Below are positions 1 through 6,151 of a DNA stretch of 16,190 bases, piece after piece. The notes under the pieces were generated by a model, which saw nothing but the letters and a program-made list of their open reading frames with translations, made no database searches and was not told the DNA's origin. The stretch is from contig CAAGGQ010000051.1 in NCBI GenBank assembly GCA_900769475.1, positions 1 to 16,190 of the forward strand. Reading direction: 5' to 3'. This stretch comes from Clostridia bacterium (lineage in GTDB: Bacteria; Bacillota; Clostridia; Oscillospirales; CAG-272). Within the stretch, counting starts at the first letter, position 1. Every line of letters starts with the position of its first letter. A program made the translations under genes and the position numbers.

Positions 1-2
1 CT

Positions 3-131
3 GAGGATGATTCTTGGGAGGATCCTATTGATGTTTCCTCCCCGGATTGGTATGAGGAGCCTCCTATTCTTTTAAAAACGTTTGCTTCCAGGATGGAATA
101 TCAATCACAAAAAATAAAAGCAGCTGCATGA
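3..131 (+). CDS. C-terminal end of an unidentified acidic protein (partial)
   Basis: Frame 3 is open from the left edge to a TGA at 129-131 and gives 42 residues. The stretch starts acidic and aromatic (EDDSWEDP, then SPDWYEEPP) and ends in a basic tail (SQKIKAAA). That composition looks like a real protein C-terminus rather than a chance ORF, and an intrinsic terminator follows about 20 bases after the stop, which supports a gene ending here. No domain can be recognised from so short a piece, so no function is proposed. The start lies outside the window. Confidence 0.5.
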   Translation, partial: EDDSWEDPIDVSSPDWYEEPPILLKTFASRMEYQSQKIKAAA

Positions 132-152
132 TCAACTGAATAATAAGAAGAC

Positions 153-192
153 AAAGCGCCCTGCGAGAAAAAACTTCTCCGCCAGGGCTTTT
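153..192 (+). terminator. Rho-independent terminator after the partial gene
   Basis: The arms GCCCTG (158-163) and CAGGGC (183-188) pair, and inside them CGAGAA pairs with TTCTCCG around an A-rich loop with a one-base bulge. TTTT follows at 189-192. It lies 21 bases after the partial gene's stop, on the same strand, as a terminator should. Confidence 0.6.
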
Positions 193-275
193 CGTGCGCG
201 TGGACAAAAGGCAAAAGGGGAAAAAAAATAGAAAAAAATAGACCGAGTTAGGTCGGTTTTTCGATTTTCCCCGGG

Positions 276-322
276 CCTTGTTCCGCGCGCCGCGGAGCGG
301 CGCGCGCTCGTTCAGAACAAGG
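276..322. other. Strong GC-rich two-part hairpin (unassigned structured element)
   Basis: CCTTGTTC (276-283) pairs with GAACAAGG (315-322). Nested inside is a perfect 10-bp all-GC stem, CGCGCGCCGC (284-293) with GCGGCGCGCG (297-306), around a GGA loop. An 8-base bulge lies on the 3' side and TTTTGTG follows at 323. It could be a terminator or part of a structured RNA. A weaker hairpin sits just upstream (ACCGA/TCGGT at about 242-257, followed by a T run). The stem is certain from the sequence; its role is not known. Confidence 0.5.
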
Positions 323-485
323 TTTTGTGTAACACTTATATGAATTGAGGCCCCGGTGGCTACCTGCTTTTCAAAAGATTTTTCTCTTTCTTTCTTAGAA
401 AGGGCAGGAGGTGCGGCCGCTAACGAACGGAGGAAAGTCTGAACTTTGCCACGGCAGAACCTACATTTTCGGCGTTCGCGGGTAT

Positions 486-766
486 TTTTCCACATGGTAA
501 ACCCCAGGCTTTTCCATGGCCATAGATTTTTCCATAGTGGGGGCCGGACTTGGGAACGGAGATCTTTTCCATAGTGGGGTGTTCTCCATAGCCTGTGGTA
601 AACCCTGAATGCAGTTTGAAGGTTTATGATTACTAACGAAGGGTTTTCCATAGGCTGTGGTGAACGGGGCCCTGCTGTGGTAAAGTCGGAGAGCCCGAGC
701 CCGGTTCACGCTGTGGTAAAATCGTATTGGCTGTGGTAAAGCTGCAGGCGTTTTCCTTGTGGTAAA
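486..766. repeat. Array of degenerate palindromic repeats (TTTTCCATAG and CTGTGGTAAA)
   Basis: TTTTCCATAG or close variants start at 486, 510, 528, 565, 582, 644 and 751. CTGTGGTAAA or close variants start at 593, 655, 675, 711, 731 and 757. At 582-602 and 644-664 the two stand side by side with one base between them and form a 21-bp imperfect palindrome: the first motif matches the reverse complement of the second at 8 of 10 positions. At 751-766 they are fused. Spacing is irregular (20 bases twice, otherwise 26-62), so this is not a CRISPR array. Open frames across it are repeat-derived and I do not call them genes. Confidence 0.6.
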
Positions 767-874
767 ATATCCCCCGCCGATTCAGAGGGTAATTGCCCCG
801 GTGTTACAACTTTTTTACAACAGACAAGGCGGCTTTTTATGGCTCAAAATGGATTGTGGTTCGTTGTATAAAAC

Positions 875-930
875 AAAGCGAAAACCCTTGTATTACTTGA
901 TTTTTCAAGCAATACAAGGGTTTTCGCTTT
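875..930. repeat. 56-base near-perfect inverted repeat (hairpin)
   Basis: Twenty-base arms at 875-894 and 911-930 are perfect reverse complements, with core AAAACCCTTGTATT. Inside them CTTGA (896-900) pairs with TCAAG (905-909) around TTTT, leaving one A/C mismatch. On the minus strand the stem is followed by GTTTTAT, so it could end the tRNA transcript that comes from the right. The long even arms also suggest a mobile miniature repeat. I see no gene between it and the tRNA. Confidence 0.7.
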
Positions 931-1037
931 TGGCGGAGATGTCAGGTACATTATACATGTCACTTTTTCATTTTTCGCAGGATTGTAAATCCGAAAATTG
1001 TTCCCGAAAAGAAATAATTGTTCGAATTATACTCGAA

Positions 1038-1114
1038 TGGTGGGCCATCAAGGACTCGAACCTTGGACCGACCGGTTATGAGCCGGTTGCTCTAACCAAC
1101 TGAGCTAATGGCCC
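1038..1114 (-). tRNA. tRNA-Met (CAT anticodon), CCA encoded
   Basis: The reverse complement folds as a full cloverleaf. The acceptor stem is GGGCCAT/ATGGCCC, the D arm GCTC...GAGC, and the anticodon stem ACCGG/CCGGT around loop CTCATAA, which places CAT at positions 34-36. The T arm is CAAGG/CCTTG around TTCGAGT, with discriminator A and an encoded CCA at 1038-1040. The length of 77 bases is normal. An elongator Met tRNA is the best call; an Ile tRNA carrying lysidine-modified CAT is the alternative and cannot be excluded by eye. A consensus promoter lies just upstream. Confidence 0.93.
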
Positions 1115-1135
1115 GTCAGACTTGACATCTTTTGT

Positions 1136-1164
1136 ATTATACCAAACGGGGGCGGAAAAGTCAA
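1136..1164 (-). promoter_or_regulatory. Promoter of tRNA-Met
   Basis: On the minus strand, -35 TTGACT (1159-1164) and -10 TATAAT (1136-1141) are separated by exactly 17 bases. The -10 ends 21 bases before the first base of the mature tRNA, leaving room for a short 5' leader removed by RNase P. Confidence 0.9.
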
Positions 1165-1204
1165 GTCTTTTTTTCAAAAACGGCGGTCTATTCCCAAAAT
1201 CTTT

Positions 1205-2023
1205 CTACTGTCGGGCGGTTTTGCGGTACTCCACCGGGCTTTTTCCAACCGCCCTTCGAAAGCGTTGGCTAAAGTAATAGATCGAAGCGTATCCGCAGGC
1301 CTCAGCAATCTGCCCAACCGAAAGCTCAGGGGAGCTGATCAGTAGCTGTTTTGCTCTCTCTAAGCGCAGAGACGTCAGATACGCGCCGGGGGAGGTACGC
1401 ATCTCCTTGGCAAACAGCCGCCGCAAGTGGGTGGCGCTAATGTGAAAGCTCTCGGCGATGGCCTCGGTGTTCAGCCCCGGATCCTCCAGCCGCTCCCGCA
1501 TCAAATTCTGAATACGAAGGATACGGTTTTCCTCGCCGTATTGGTGATCCTGCACGGCGTGCTCCCGCAAAAGAGAGGAGAGCAATCGGTAAAGCTCGAC
1601 GCGGCAATCCAGGCGGTATCCCTGCCCGTGGGCGTTCCACCGCCGCTCCAACTCTTGGAAGGAAAACAGCACGCTCTCGGGGTCGCTGGGCGAGAAGGCG
1701 TGGGGGAGCGGAAAACGCAAAAAGTCCCCTGAATGTTCGGTTGAAAAATCAATCACGTAGAACTCGTTGGGCTCGCTTCCAATTTTTTTGCCACAATAGG
1801 GGATCCCTGCGGGGAGCCGAAGGACTTGCCCCGGGCCTGCGGTGAACTGAAACTCTCCAAAATCATAAAAAATGCTTCCGCGAACAAAAAAGAGCAGGCC
1901 ATCCCAAGCGCGGGGCTGTGTTTCGTTGCGTTCCCACCGATGGGTGGAGGTGTGCCAAATGCGCTCCAGATGGGTTATATGGAGATCTGCCTCTAAAAAA
2001 TCCGAAATCGAAGAACGTTCCAT
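1205..2023 (-). CDS. AraC-family transcriptional regulator (cupin N-domain)
   Basis: This 272-residue protein is a DNA-binding regulator that probably senses a small-molecule ligand. Residues about 35-95 look like the cupin-type sensing domain of AraC proteins (RGSIFYDFGEF, GPGQVLRLPAG). Residues about 170-272 form the double helix-turn-helix domain: helix set one at about 186-207 (LNTEAIAESFHISATHLRRL), set two at about 235-256, with the family signature ACGYASIYYFSQRF and then GKSPVEYRK. The start at 2023 has AGGAGG eight bases before it. The gene is divergent from the GRE operon, so it most likely controls that operon and perhaps itself. I see no clear terminator before the tRNA promoter downstream. 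Its ligand cannot be read from the sequence. Confidence 0.93.
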   Translation of the reverse strand: MERSSISDFLEADLHITHLERIWHTSTHRWERNETQPRAWDGLLFFVRGSIFYDFGEFQFTAGPGQVLRLPAGIPYCGKKIGSEPNEFYVIDFSTEHSGDFLRFPLPHAFSPSDPESVLFSFQELERRWNAHGQGYRLDCRVELYRLLSSLLREHAVQDHQYGEENRILRIQNLMRERLEDPGLNTEAIAESFHISATHLRRLFAKEMRTSPGAYLTSLRLERAKQLLISSPELSVGQIAEACGYASIYYFSQRFRRAVGKSPVEYRKTARQ

Positions 2024-2046
2024 GCCATTCCTCCTTTCTTTTCTCC

Positions 2047-2075
2047 ATTATACATCCTTCTTTCCTTGTTGTCAA
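2047..2075 (-). promoter_or_regulatory. Promoter of the AraC-family gene
   Basis: On the minus strand, TTGACA (2070-2075) and TATAAT (2047-2052) are separated by 17 bases. Both boxes match the sigma-A consensus exactly. The -10 lies 23 bases before the start codon at 2023, so the 5' leader is short. Confidence 0.88.
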
Positions 2076-2085
2076 TCAAAATGTT

Positions 2086-2113
2086 CGGATTTCTTAAAAA
2101 CAGGAGCGGATTT
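2086..2113 (+). promoter_or_regulatory. Candidate AraC-type operator (direct repeat)
   Basis: CGGATTT occurs at 2086-2092 and again at 2107-2113, 21 bases apart, which is two turns of the helix on one face. The downstream copy ends four bases before the -35 of the GRE promoter. AraC-family activators commonly bind paired direct half-sites with this spacing and touch the -35. The repeat is seen directly; binding by the adjacent AraC protein is inference. Confidence 0.5.
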
Positions 2114-2117
2114 TGTA

Positions 2118-2146
2118 TTGAAGAAGAGGATCGCTTCGTTTATAAT
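2118..2146 (+). promoter_or_regulatory. Promoter of the glycyl radical enzyme operon
   Basis: TTGAAG (2118-2123) and TATAAT (2141-2146) are separated by 17 bases. The -10 is consensus but the -35 is imperfect, which fits a promoter that needs an activator. It is followed by GGGAGGAA and the start codon at 2185. Confidence 0.7.
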
Positions 2147-2184
2147 ATTCATAGTACGGAAGAATGATCATAGGGAGGAATCTT

Positions 2185-4350
2185 ATGAGGACTTCGTTTT
2201 TTGGATTTCGGGAGGGGATTCCCGCGCCGGGGCAGAGGGGAACCTTTTGGGAGGGGAGTGGCTTGGATGCCGCCGCCCTTGCCGCCCTCTGCCAAGCTGA
2301 GGAGAGGACCCGTCCGGAAGAATCCCACGCCCAACGCAAGGCCAACCGCATGGCCCTGCTTTTGGAGCAGGGGCGCTTTTGTTTTGGGACGCGAGAGCTC
2401 TTTCCCCACGTGCTCGACGTTGGTGATCTGATCACGGAGCTCCACGAGGAATGGCAACGGGAGATTTTTGAAGGGGAGCTGGCCGAAGTGCGAAAGGCGC
2501 ATGCCATGGCGCAGGAAGGGAAGCTCTACACCGGGACGTTGGATTATAGCCACACCTGCCCCGATTGGGATGCCATCCTCTCCTTGGGGATCCCCGGGCT
2601 GATCGCTCGGCTGCAGGAGGCCGATTCCAACAACGATTTTTCCGCGTCCACCCTTCGGGTGCTTTCTGCGGTCACCGTGTATCTGGAGCGGCTTTCCGCT
2701 GCGGCCGCACGCCTGGGGGAAGAAGATCCCGCCATGGGGACCGTGGACGAAGCGCTTCAAGCCCTGACGCACCGTGCTCCGATGCATCTGTACGAGGCCA
2801 TGCTGTTGATGATCCTCTTTTATTACCTGCAAACCGAGGTGGAGTGCACCCCGGTGCGTTCCTTGGGGGATCTCGATCGCTTGTTTGCTCCCTTCTACGA
2901 GCAAGATCTGGAATCGGGCTGGACCACGAAGGAGGATCTGCGGGAGCTGATCGCCGCCTTCCTTTTGCAGTTGCGTGCCTTTGGAAACGAGAACAATATC
3001 CCCATCTTTCTCTGTGGCGTGTACGAGGACGGCCGCCCCTGTGTCAACGAGCTCTCCTATCTGTTGTTGGAGATTCATGACGAGCTGGGGCTTCACGATC
3101 CCAAGCTTCAGATCCGTTATCGCGCCGATCTGCCCGAGGATCTGCTGGAGCGGGCGCTGGACATGATCCGCCGAGGAAATAATTCCATTGTGTTTGTCAA
3201 CGATCCCGTGGTGATCGAAAGCCTGCAGGCGGTGGGAATCTCGGAATCTGCCGCGCGCCGCTACGTGCCCGTGGGTTGTTATGAGCCCCTGGCCATGGGG
3301 CAGGAGGTGGCCGCCACCTGCAGTGGACGCGTGAATTTGGCCAAGGCGCTGGCGCTGCTGCTGTGTGACGGACGGGACTGGTACGGTGGGAATCGCTATC
3401 CCATTCGCCGCCCTGAAGTGACCACTTTTAATGAATTCTATCAGGCCTATCGGGAGTATCTTGGAGCGTTGATCGCCAACTGCCGCACACTCATCGCGGC
3501 CCAGGAGCCCTACTATGCCGTGATCCACCCGTCCCCTCTGTTTTCCTCTTCCTTTGCCTCCTGTGCGGAGCGGGGAAGAGATGCTTACGAGGGCGGGGTC
3601 ACCTATAACAACACCTCCATCGTGGCCTTTGGCGTTGCCACGGCGGTGGATTCCTTGCTTACGATTCGGGAGGCGGTGTTCCGGGAAAAGACCCACACCC
3701 TACAGGAGCTGGCACAGGCCATGGAGGCCAACTGGGAGGGACAGGAGGCTTTGTATCACCGCGTGACCCACGTCTATCCCAAATACGGGCGGGGTGACGC
3801 CGATGCCGATGCTCTCGGGGCCGATCTGTTGGCCTTCGTGGCCTCCTGCATCAACGGCTATTCCAACGGGCGGGGTGGTGTGTTTCGTTTCGGTGCCTTT
3901 TCCATTGATTGGGATCGTCGCTTTGGCCGAAAGTGCGGTGCCACTCCCGACGGACGTCAAAACGGCGCGCCGCTTTCCAGAAATCTGAGTGCCTCGGCAG
4001 GGCAGGATCGCTTTGGCGTTACCGGCCTTGTTCGGTCGGCATCGTCGCTTTTGCAAAGACAGATCCCCGATGGTGCCGTGCTGGATCTTTGTATTCATTC
4101 CACCGCGACCCAAGGGGAGGACGGTCTGATCGCTCTGCGCGGTCTTTTGAAGGTCTATTTTGCCCGGGGAGGCATGGCGTTGCAGATGAACGTTCTGGAT
4201 CCTGCCGTTCTCCGCCGTGCGCGGGAGTGTCCAAGGGAGTATTCCAATCTGCAGATCCGCCTGTGCGGCTGGAACGTCTTTTTTACCGATTTGGATGCCG
4301 AGGAGCAGGAAGCGTTGATCGCCCGTGCCGAGCAAGGAGGTGGCGTATGA
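2185..4350 (+). CDS. Glycyl radical enzyme, eliminase type (PFL-like), substrate unknown
   Basis: This 721-residue cytosolic enzyme belongs to the pyruvate formate-lyase superfamily, in which a backbone glycyl radical makes a cysteine thiyl radical. Cys365 sits in GCYEP, giving the Cys-X-Glu pair (Cys365/Glu367) of diol dehydratases, choline lyase and hydroxyproline dehydratase, not the Cys-Cys of true PFL. The next block, RVNLAKALALLLCDG, is also superfamily-like. The C-terminal loop LCGWNVFFTDL carries the radical Gly695. It is shorter than most eliminase members (about 780-850), mainly at the N-terminus. I chose the start at 2185 because GGGAGGAA lies just before it; an upstream in-frame ATG at 2164 has no such site. 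The stop overlaps the activase start (ATGA). Class is confident; substrate (perhaps a polyol, amino alcohol or sugar acid) is unknown. Confidence 0.93.
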   Translation: MRTSFFGFREGIPAPGQRGTFWEGSGLDAAALAALCQAEERTRPEESHAQRKANRMALLLEQGRFCFGTRELFPHVLDVGDLITELHEEWQREIFEGELAEVRKAHAMAQEGKLYTGTLDYSHTCPDWDAILSLGIPGLIARLQEADSNNDFSASTLRVLSAVTVYLERLSAAAARLGEEDPAMGTVDEALQALTHRAPMHLYEAMLLMILFYYLQTEVECTPVRSLGDLDRLFAPFYEQDLESGWTTKEDLRELIAAFLLQLRAFGNENNIPIFLCGVYEDGRPCVNELSYLLLEIHDELGLHDPKLQIRYRADLPEDLLERALDMIRRGNNSIVFVNDPVVIESLQAVGISESAARRYVPVGCYEPLAMGQEVAATCSGRVNLAKALALLLCDGRDWYGGNRYPIRRPEVTTFNEFYQAYREYLGALIANCRTLIAAQEPYYAVIHPSPLFSSSFASCAERGRDAYEGGVTYNNTSIVAFGVATAVDSLLTIREAVFREKTHTLQELAQAMEANWEGQEALYHRVTHVYPKYGRGDADADALGADLLAFVASCINGYSNGRGGVFRFGAFSIDWDRRFGRKCGATPDGRQNGAPLSRNLSASAGQDRFGVTGLVRSASSLLQRQIPDGAVLDLCIHSTATQGEDGLIALRGLLKVYFARGGMALQMNVLDPAVLRRARECPREYSNLQIRLCGWNVFFTDLDAEEQEALIARAEQGGGV

Positions 4351-5240
4351 AGCCGTTGATCTTTGATATAAAACACTTTGCCGTGCACGATGGAGATGGA
4401 ATTCGCACCACGGTGTTTTTCAAGGGTTGCCCTCTGCATTGCAAATGGTGCCACAATCCCGAGGGGCTTTCCTTTGCTCCACAGCTCCACTATAACGCTA
4501 CGCAATGCACCGCTTGCGGTGCCTGCGCGGCGGTCTGTCCTACCCAAGCTCACACGTTTACGAAGGAGAGGGAGCATTGTTTTGACCGTCAACGCTGTAC
4601 CTCCTGCGGTGCCTGCGCCAAGGCGTGTCCTCAAAGTGCTCTGCGTCTTTACGGAACAACGGCCGAGATTCCTGCCATTTTGGAGGAGATTCTGGCCGAT
4701 CGGGAGTTCTATGCGGTCACGGGGGGCGGTGTTACTCTGTCGGGGGGCGAATGTCTGTGTCATCCCGCGTTCTGCGCAGATTTATTGAAGGAATGTAAAA
4801 AAGAAGGCATCCACTGTGCGGTGGATACCTCGGGAGCGGTAGAGCGAGAGGCGCTGGACGCCGTGTTGCCCTATACCGATCTGTTTTTGTTTGATTTGAA
4901 GCTGATGGATCCCCAAAAGCATCTCCACTATACGGGCATGTCCAATGAGAGGAGCCGGGCCAATCTTGCCTATTTGATGGAGCGGGGCGCCGCGGTGGAG
5001 ATTCGGATCCCTCTGCTCCCCGGGATTAACGAAGGAGAGATCCCGGAGATGGGGGCGTATTTGGCCTCCCTTGGTGGGATCCGCTCGGTGCGGGTGCTCC
5101 CGTACCATGCCCTTGCCGCTTCTAAGTATCGGCATTTGGGTATGGAGTTTACTATGCCCCCTACCGAGTCTCCCACCAAAGAGGCACTGGACGCGGCCAA
5201 GCAGACCTTGCGTGGCTTTGGCCTGACCGTGATCGATTGA
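4347..5240 (+). CDS. Glycyl radical enzyme activating protein (radical SAM activase)
   Basis: This 297-residue radical-SAM protein installs the glycyl radical on the enzyme encoded just before it. The SAM-binding cluster motif is Cys28-X3-Cys32-X2-Cys35 (CPLHCKWC, then HNPEG). Two ferredoxin-type CX2CX2CX3C clusters follow, at Cys54/57/60/64 and Cys84/87/90/94, as in activases of the eliminase GREs; PFL activase lacks this insert. SGGE at 132-135 is the SAM-contact motif, here followed by Cys rather than the commoner Pro. The start overlaps the GRE stop as ATGA, with AAGGAGG upstream, so the pair is translationally coupled. The stop abuts the sigG stop on the other strand. The partner is almost certainly the neighbouring GRE. 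Confidence 0.95.
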   Translation: MKPLIFDIKHFAVHDGDGIRTTVFFKGCPLHCKWCHNPEGLSFAPQLHYNATQCTACGACAAVCPTQAHTFTKEREHCFDRQRCTSCGACAKACPQSALRLYGTTAEIPAILEEILADREFYAVTGGGVTLSGGECLCHPAFCADLLKECKKEGIHCAVDTSGAVEREALDAVLPYTDLFLFDLKLMDPQKHLHYTGMSNERSRANLAYLMERGAAVEIRIPLLPGINEGEIPEMGAYLASLGGIRSVRVLPYHALAASKYRHLGMEFTMPPTESPTKEALDAAKQTLRGFGLTVID

Positions 5241-6014
5241 TCAAAGCTGTTTCCGCATCTTCTCCAGGGCTCCTTTTTCCAGGCGCGAGACCTGGGCCTG
5301 GGAGATGCCGATTTCCTCGGCGATCTCCATTTGGGTCTTGTTGCGGTAAAAGCGAAGATGAATGATCTTCTGCTCCCGCTCGTTGAGGGCCTTCATGGCC
5401 TCGCGGAGAACGATGTTCTCCAGCCAGACTTCGTCCCCACCGGAGGTGTCCGAGAGCTGATCCATGAGATAGAGGGCGTCGCCGCCGTCATTGAGCACCG
5501 GCTCGTAGAGAGAGATGGGCTCAATGATGGCCTCCATGGCGTGGAGCACTGCCTCACGCTTTTCTCCCAGCCGCGCGGCGATCTCGTCCACCGTGGGCTC
5601 GCTTTCCTTCAGGGTCATCAGTTCCTCCCGTGTCTGCATGGCTCGATAGGCCAGATCCCGCACCGAGCGGCTGATGCGAATGGCGTTGTTGTCCCGCAGG
5701 TAGCGGCGGATCTCTCCAATGATCATGGGGACGGCGTAGGTGGAAAACTTGACGTCCATTTCCACGTTGAAGTTATCCACCGCCTTGACCAGTCCGATGC
5801 AGCCCACCTGAAAGAGATCGTCCATATTTTCCCGCCGCCCGGTAAAGCGCTGGATGATGGAGAGCACCAATCGCAAATTTCCGTTGATCAGCTCCTGCCG
5901 TGCCGCCTCGTCACCTTGATGGGTGCGCAACAGGAGCGAGCGTTTTTCTTCGTCGGTCAGAACCTTAAGCGTCGAGGTGTTTACACCGCAAATTTCCACT
6001 TTATTATAATACAT
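5241..6014 (-). CDS. sigG: RNA polymerase sporulation sigma factor sigma-G
   Basis: This 257-residue sigma factor directs late forespore gene expression. It matches the sigma-G pattern along its length: N-terminus NKVEICGVNTSTL; region 2 with NGNLRLVLSIIQRF, DDLFQVGCIGLVKAVDNF and VKFSTYAVPMIIGEIRRYL; region 3 with DNNAIRISRSVRDLAY; and region 4.2 ending MEIAEEIGISQAQVSRLEKG. Sigma-F is the close alternative, but the NKVEICGV opening and MIIGEIRRYLRDNN favour sigma-G. I chose the ATG at 6014, where family similarity begins; in-frame sequence upstream up to 6209 lacks similarity and crosses a terminator. The site before the start (GGGG) is modest. In many relatives sigE precedes sigG; here sigG stands alone. 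A candidate sigma-G promoter lies upstream, suggesting autoregulation. Confidence 0.95.
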   Translation of the reverse strand: MYYNKVEICGVNTSTLKVLTDEEKRSLLLRTHQGDEAARQELINGNLRLVLSIIQRFTGRRENMDDLFQVGCIGLVKAVDNFNVEMDVKFSTYAVPMIIGEIRRYLRDNNAIRISRSVRDLAYRAMQTREELMTLKESEPTVDEIAARLGEKREAVLHAMEAIIEPISLYEPVLNDGGDALYLMDQLSDTSGGDEVWLENIVLREAMKALNEREQKIIHLRFYRNKTQMEIAEEIGISQAQVSRLEKGALEKMRKQL

Positions 6015-6044
6015 ATTTATGACCCCGTGTTTCGTTACAGAAAA

Positions 6045-6075
6045 AGTATTGCCGAGGAAGCATGGGGCATATTCA
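6045..6075 (-). promoter_or_regulatory. Candidate sigma-G/sigma-F type promoter of sigG
   Basis: On the minus strand, TGAATA (6070-6075) is followed after 18 bases by CAATACT (6045-6051). This resembles the forespore promoter pattern (about GNATA, then CATNNTA), with one extra base in the -10. It lies about 30 bases before the sigG start. I see no good sigma-A promoter between the upstream terminator and sigG. The match is imperfect. Confidence 0.45.
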
Positions 6076-6096
6076 CGCCAGTTTTTGGTAGAGAAA

Positions 6097-6138
6097 AGGA
6101 ACAGAGGAAGCAGGCAAAAAGCCGTTTCCTCTGTTCCT
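6097..6138 (-). terminator. Rho-independent terminator closing the gpmI-AEC operon
   Basis: AGGAACAGAGGAA (6097-6109) and TTCCTCTGTTCCT (6126-6138) are perfect 13-base arms, with a small GGC/GCC stem in the loop. On the minus strand the stem runs into TTTTCTCT. It starts 13 bases after the transporter stop, and so separates this operon from sigG. Confidence 0.85.
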
Positions 6139-6151
6139 GGTAGATAGGATA

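Noticed and set aside
64..709. Minus-strand open frames (195 and 82 codons) across the repeat region
   Set aside because: Their peptides come from the short DNA repeats (LWK, MEK, VYH patterns), they overlap strong hairpins and a terminator, and no ribosome binding site or domain is visible.
486..766. CRISPR array
   Set aside because: The repeats are only about 10-21 bases, degenerate and irregularly spaced, spacers are not uniform in length, and no cas gene is present.
486..766. Chromosome replication origin
   Set aside because: The motifs only loosely match the DnaA box, and no dnaA, dnaN, rpmH or rnpA gene is nearby.
759..1103. Plus-strand 114-codon open frame
   Set aside because: Its C-terminus (KDSNLGPTGYEPVALTN) is the antisense of the tRNA gene, a well-known artefact, and the frame also spans the 56-base hairpin.
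2149..3696. Minus-strand 515-codon frame opposite the GRE gene
   Set aside because: It is a codon-bias shadow of the glycyl radical enzyme, whose catalytic motifs on the plus strand leave no doubt which strand codes.
2185..4350. Calling the GRE a true pyruvate formate-lyase (pflB) or an anaerobic ribonucleotide reductase
   Set aside because: PFL needs adjacent cysteines at the active site and its activase lacks ferredoxin clusters; here there is Cys-X-Glu and two extra clusters. The C-terminal motif and active site do not fit NrdD.
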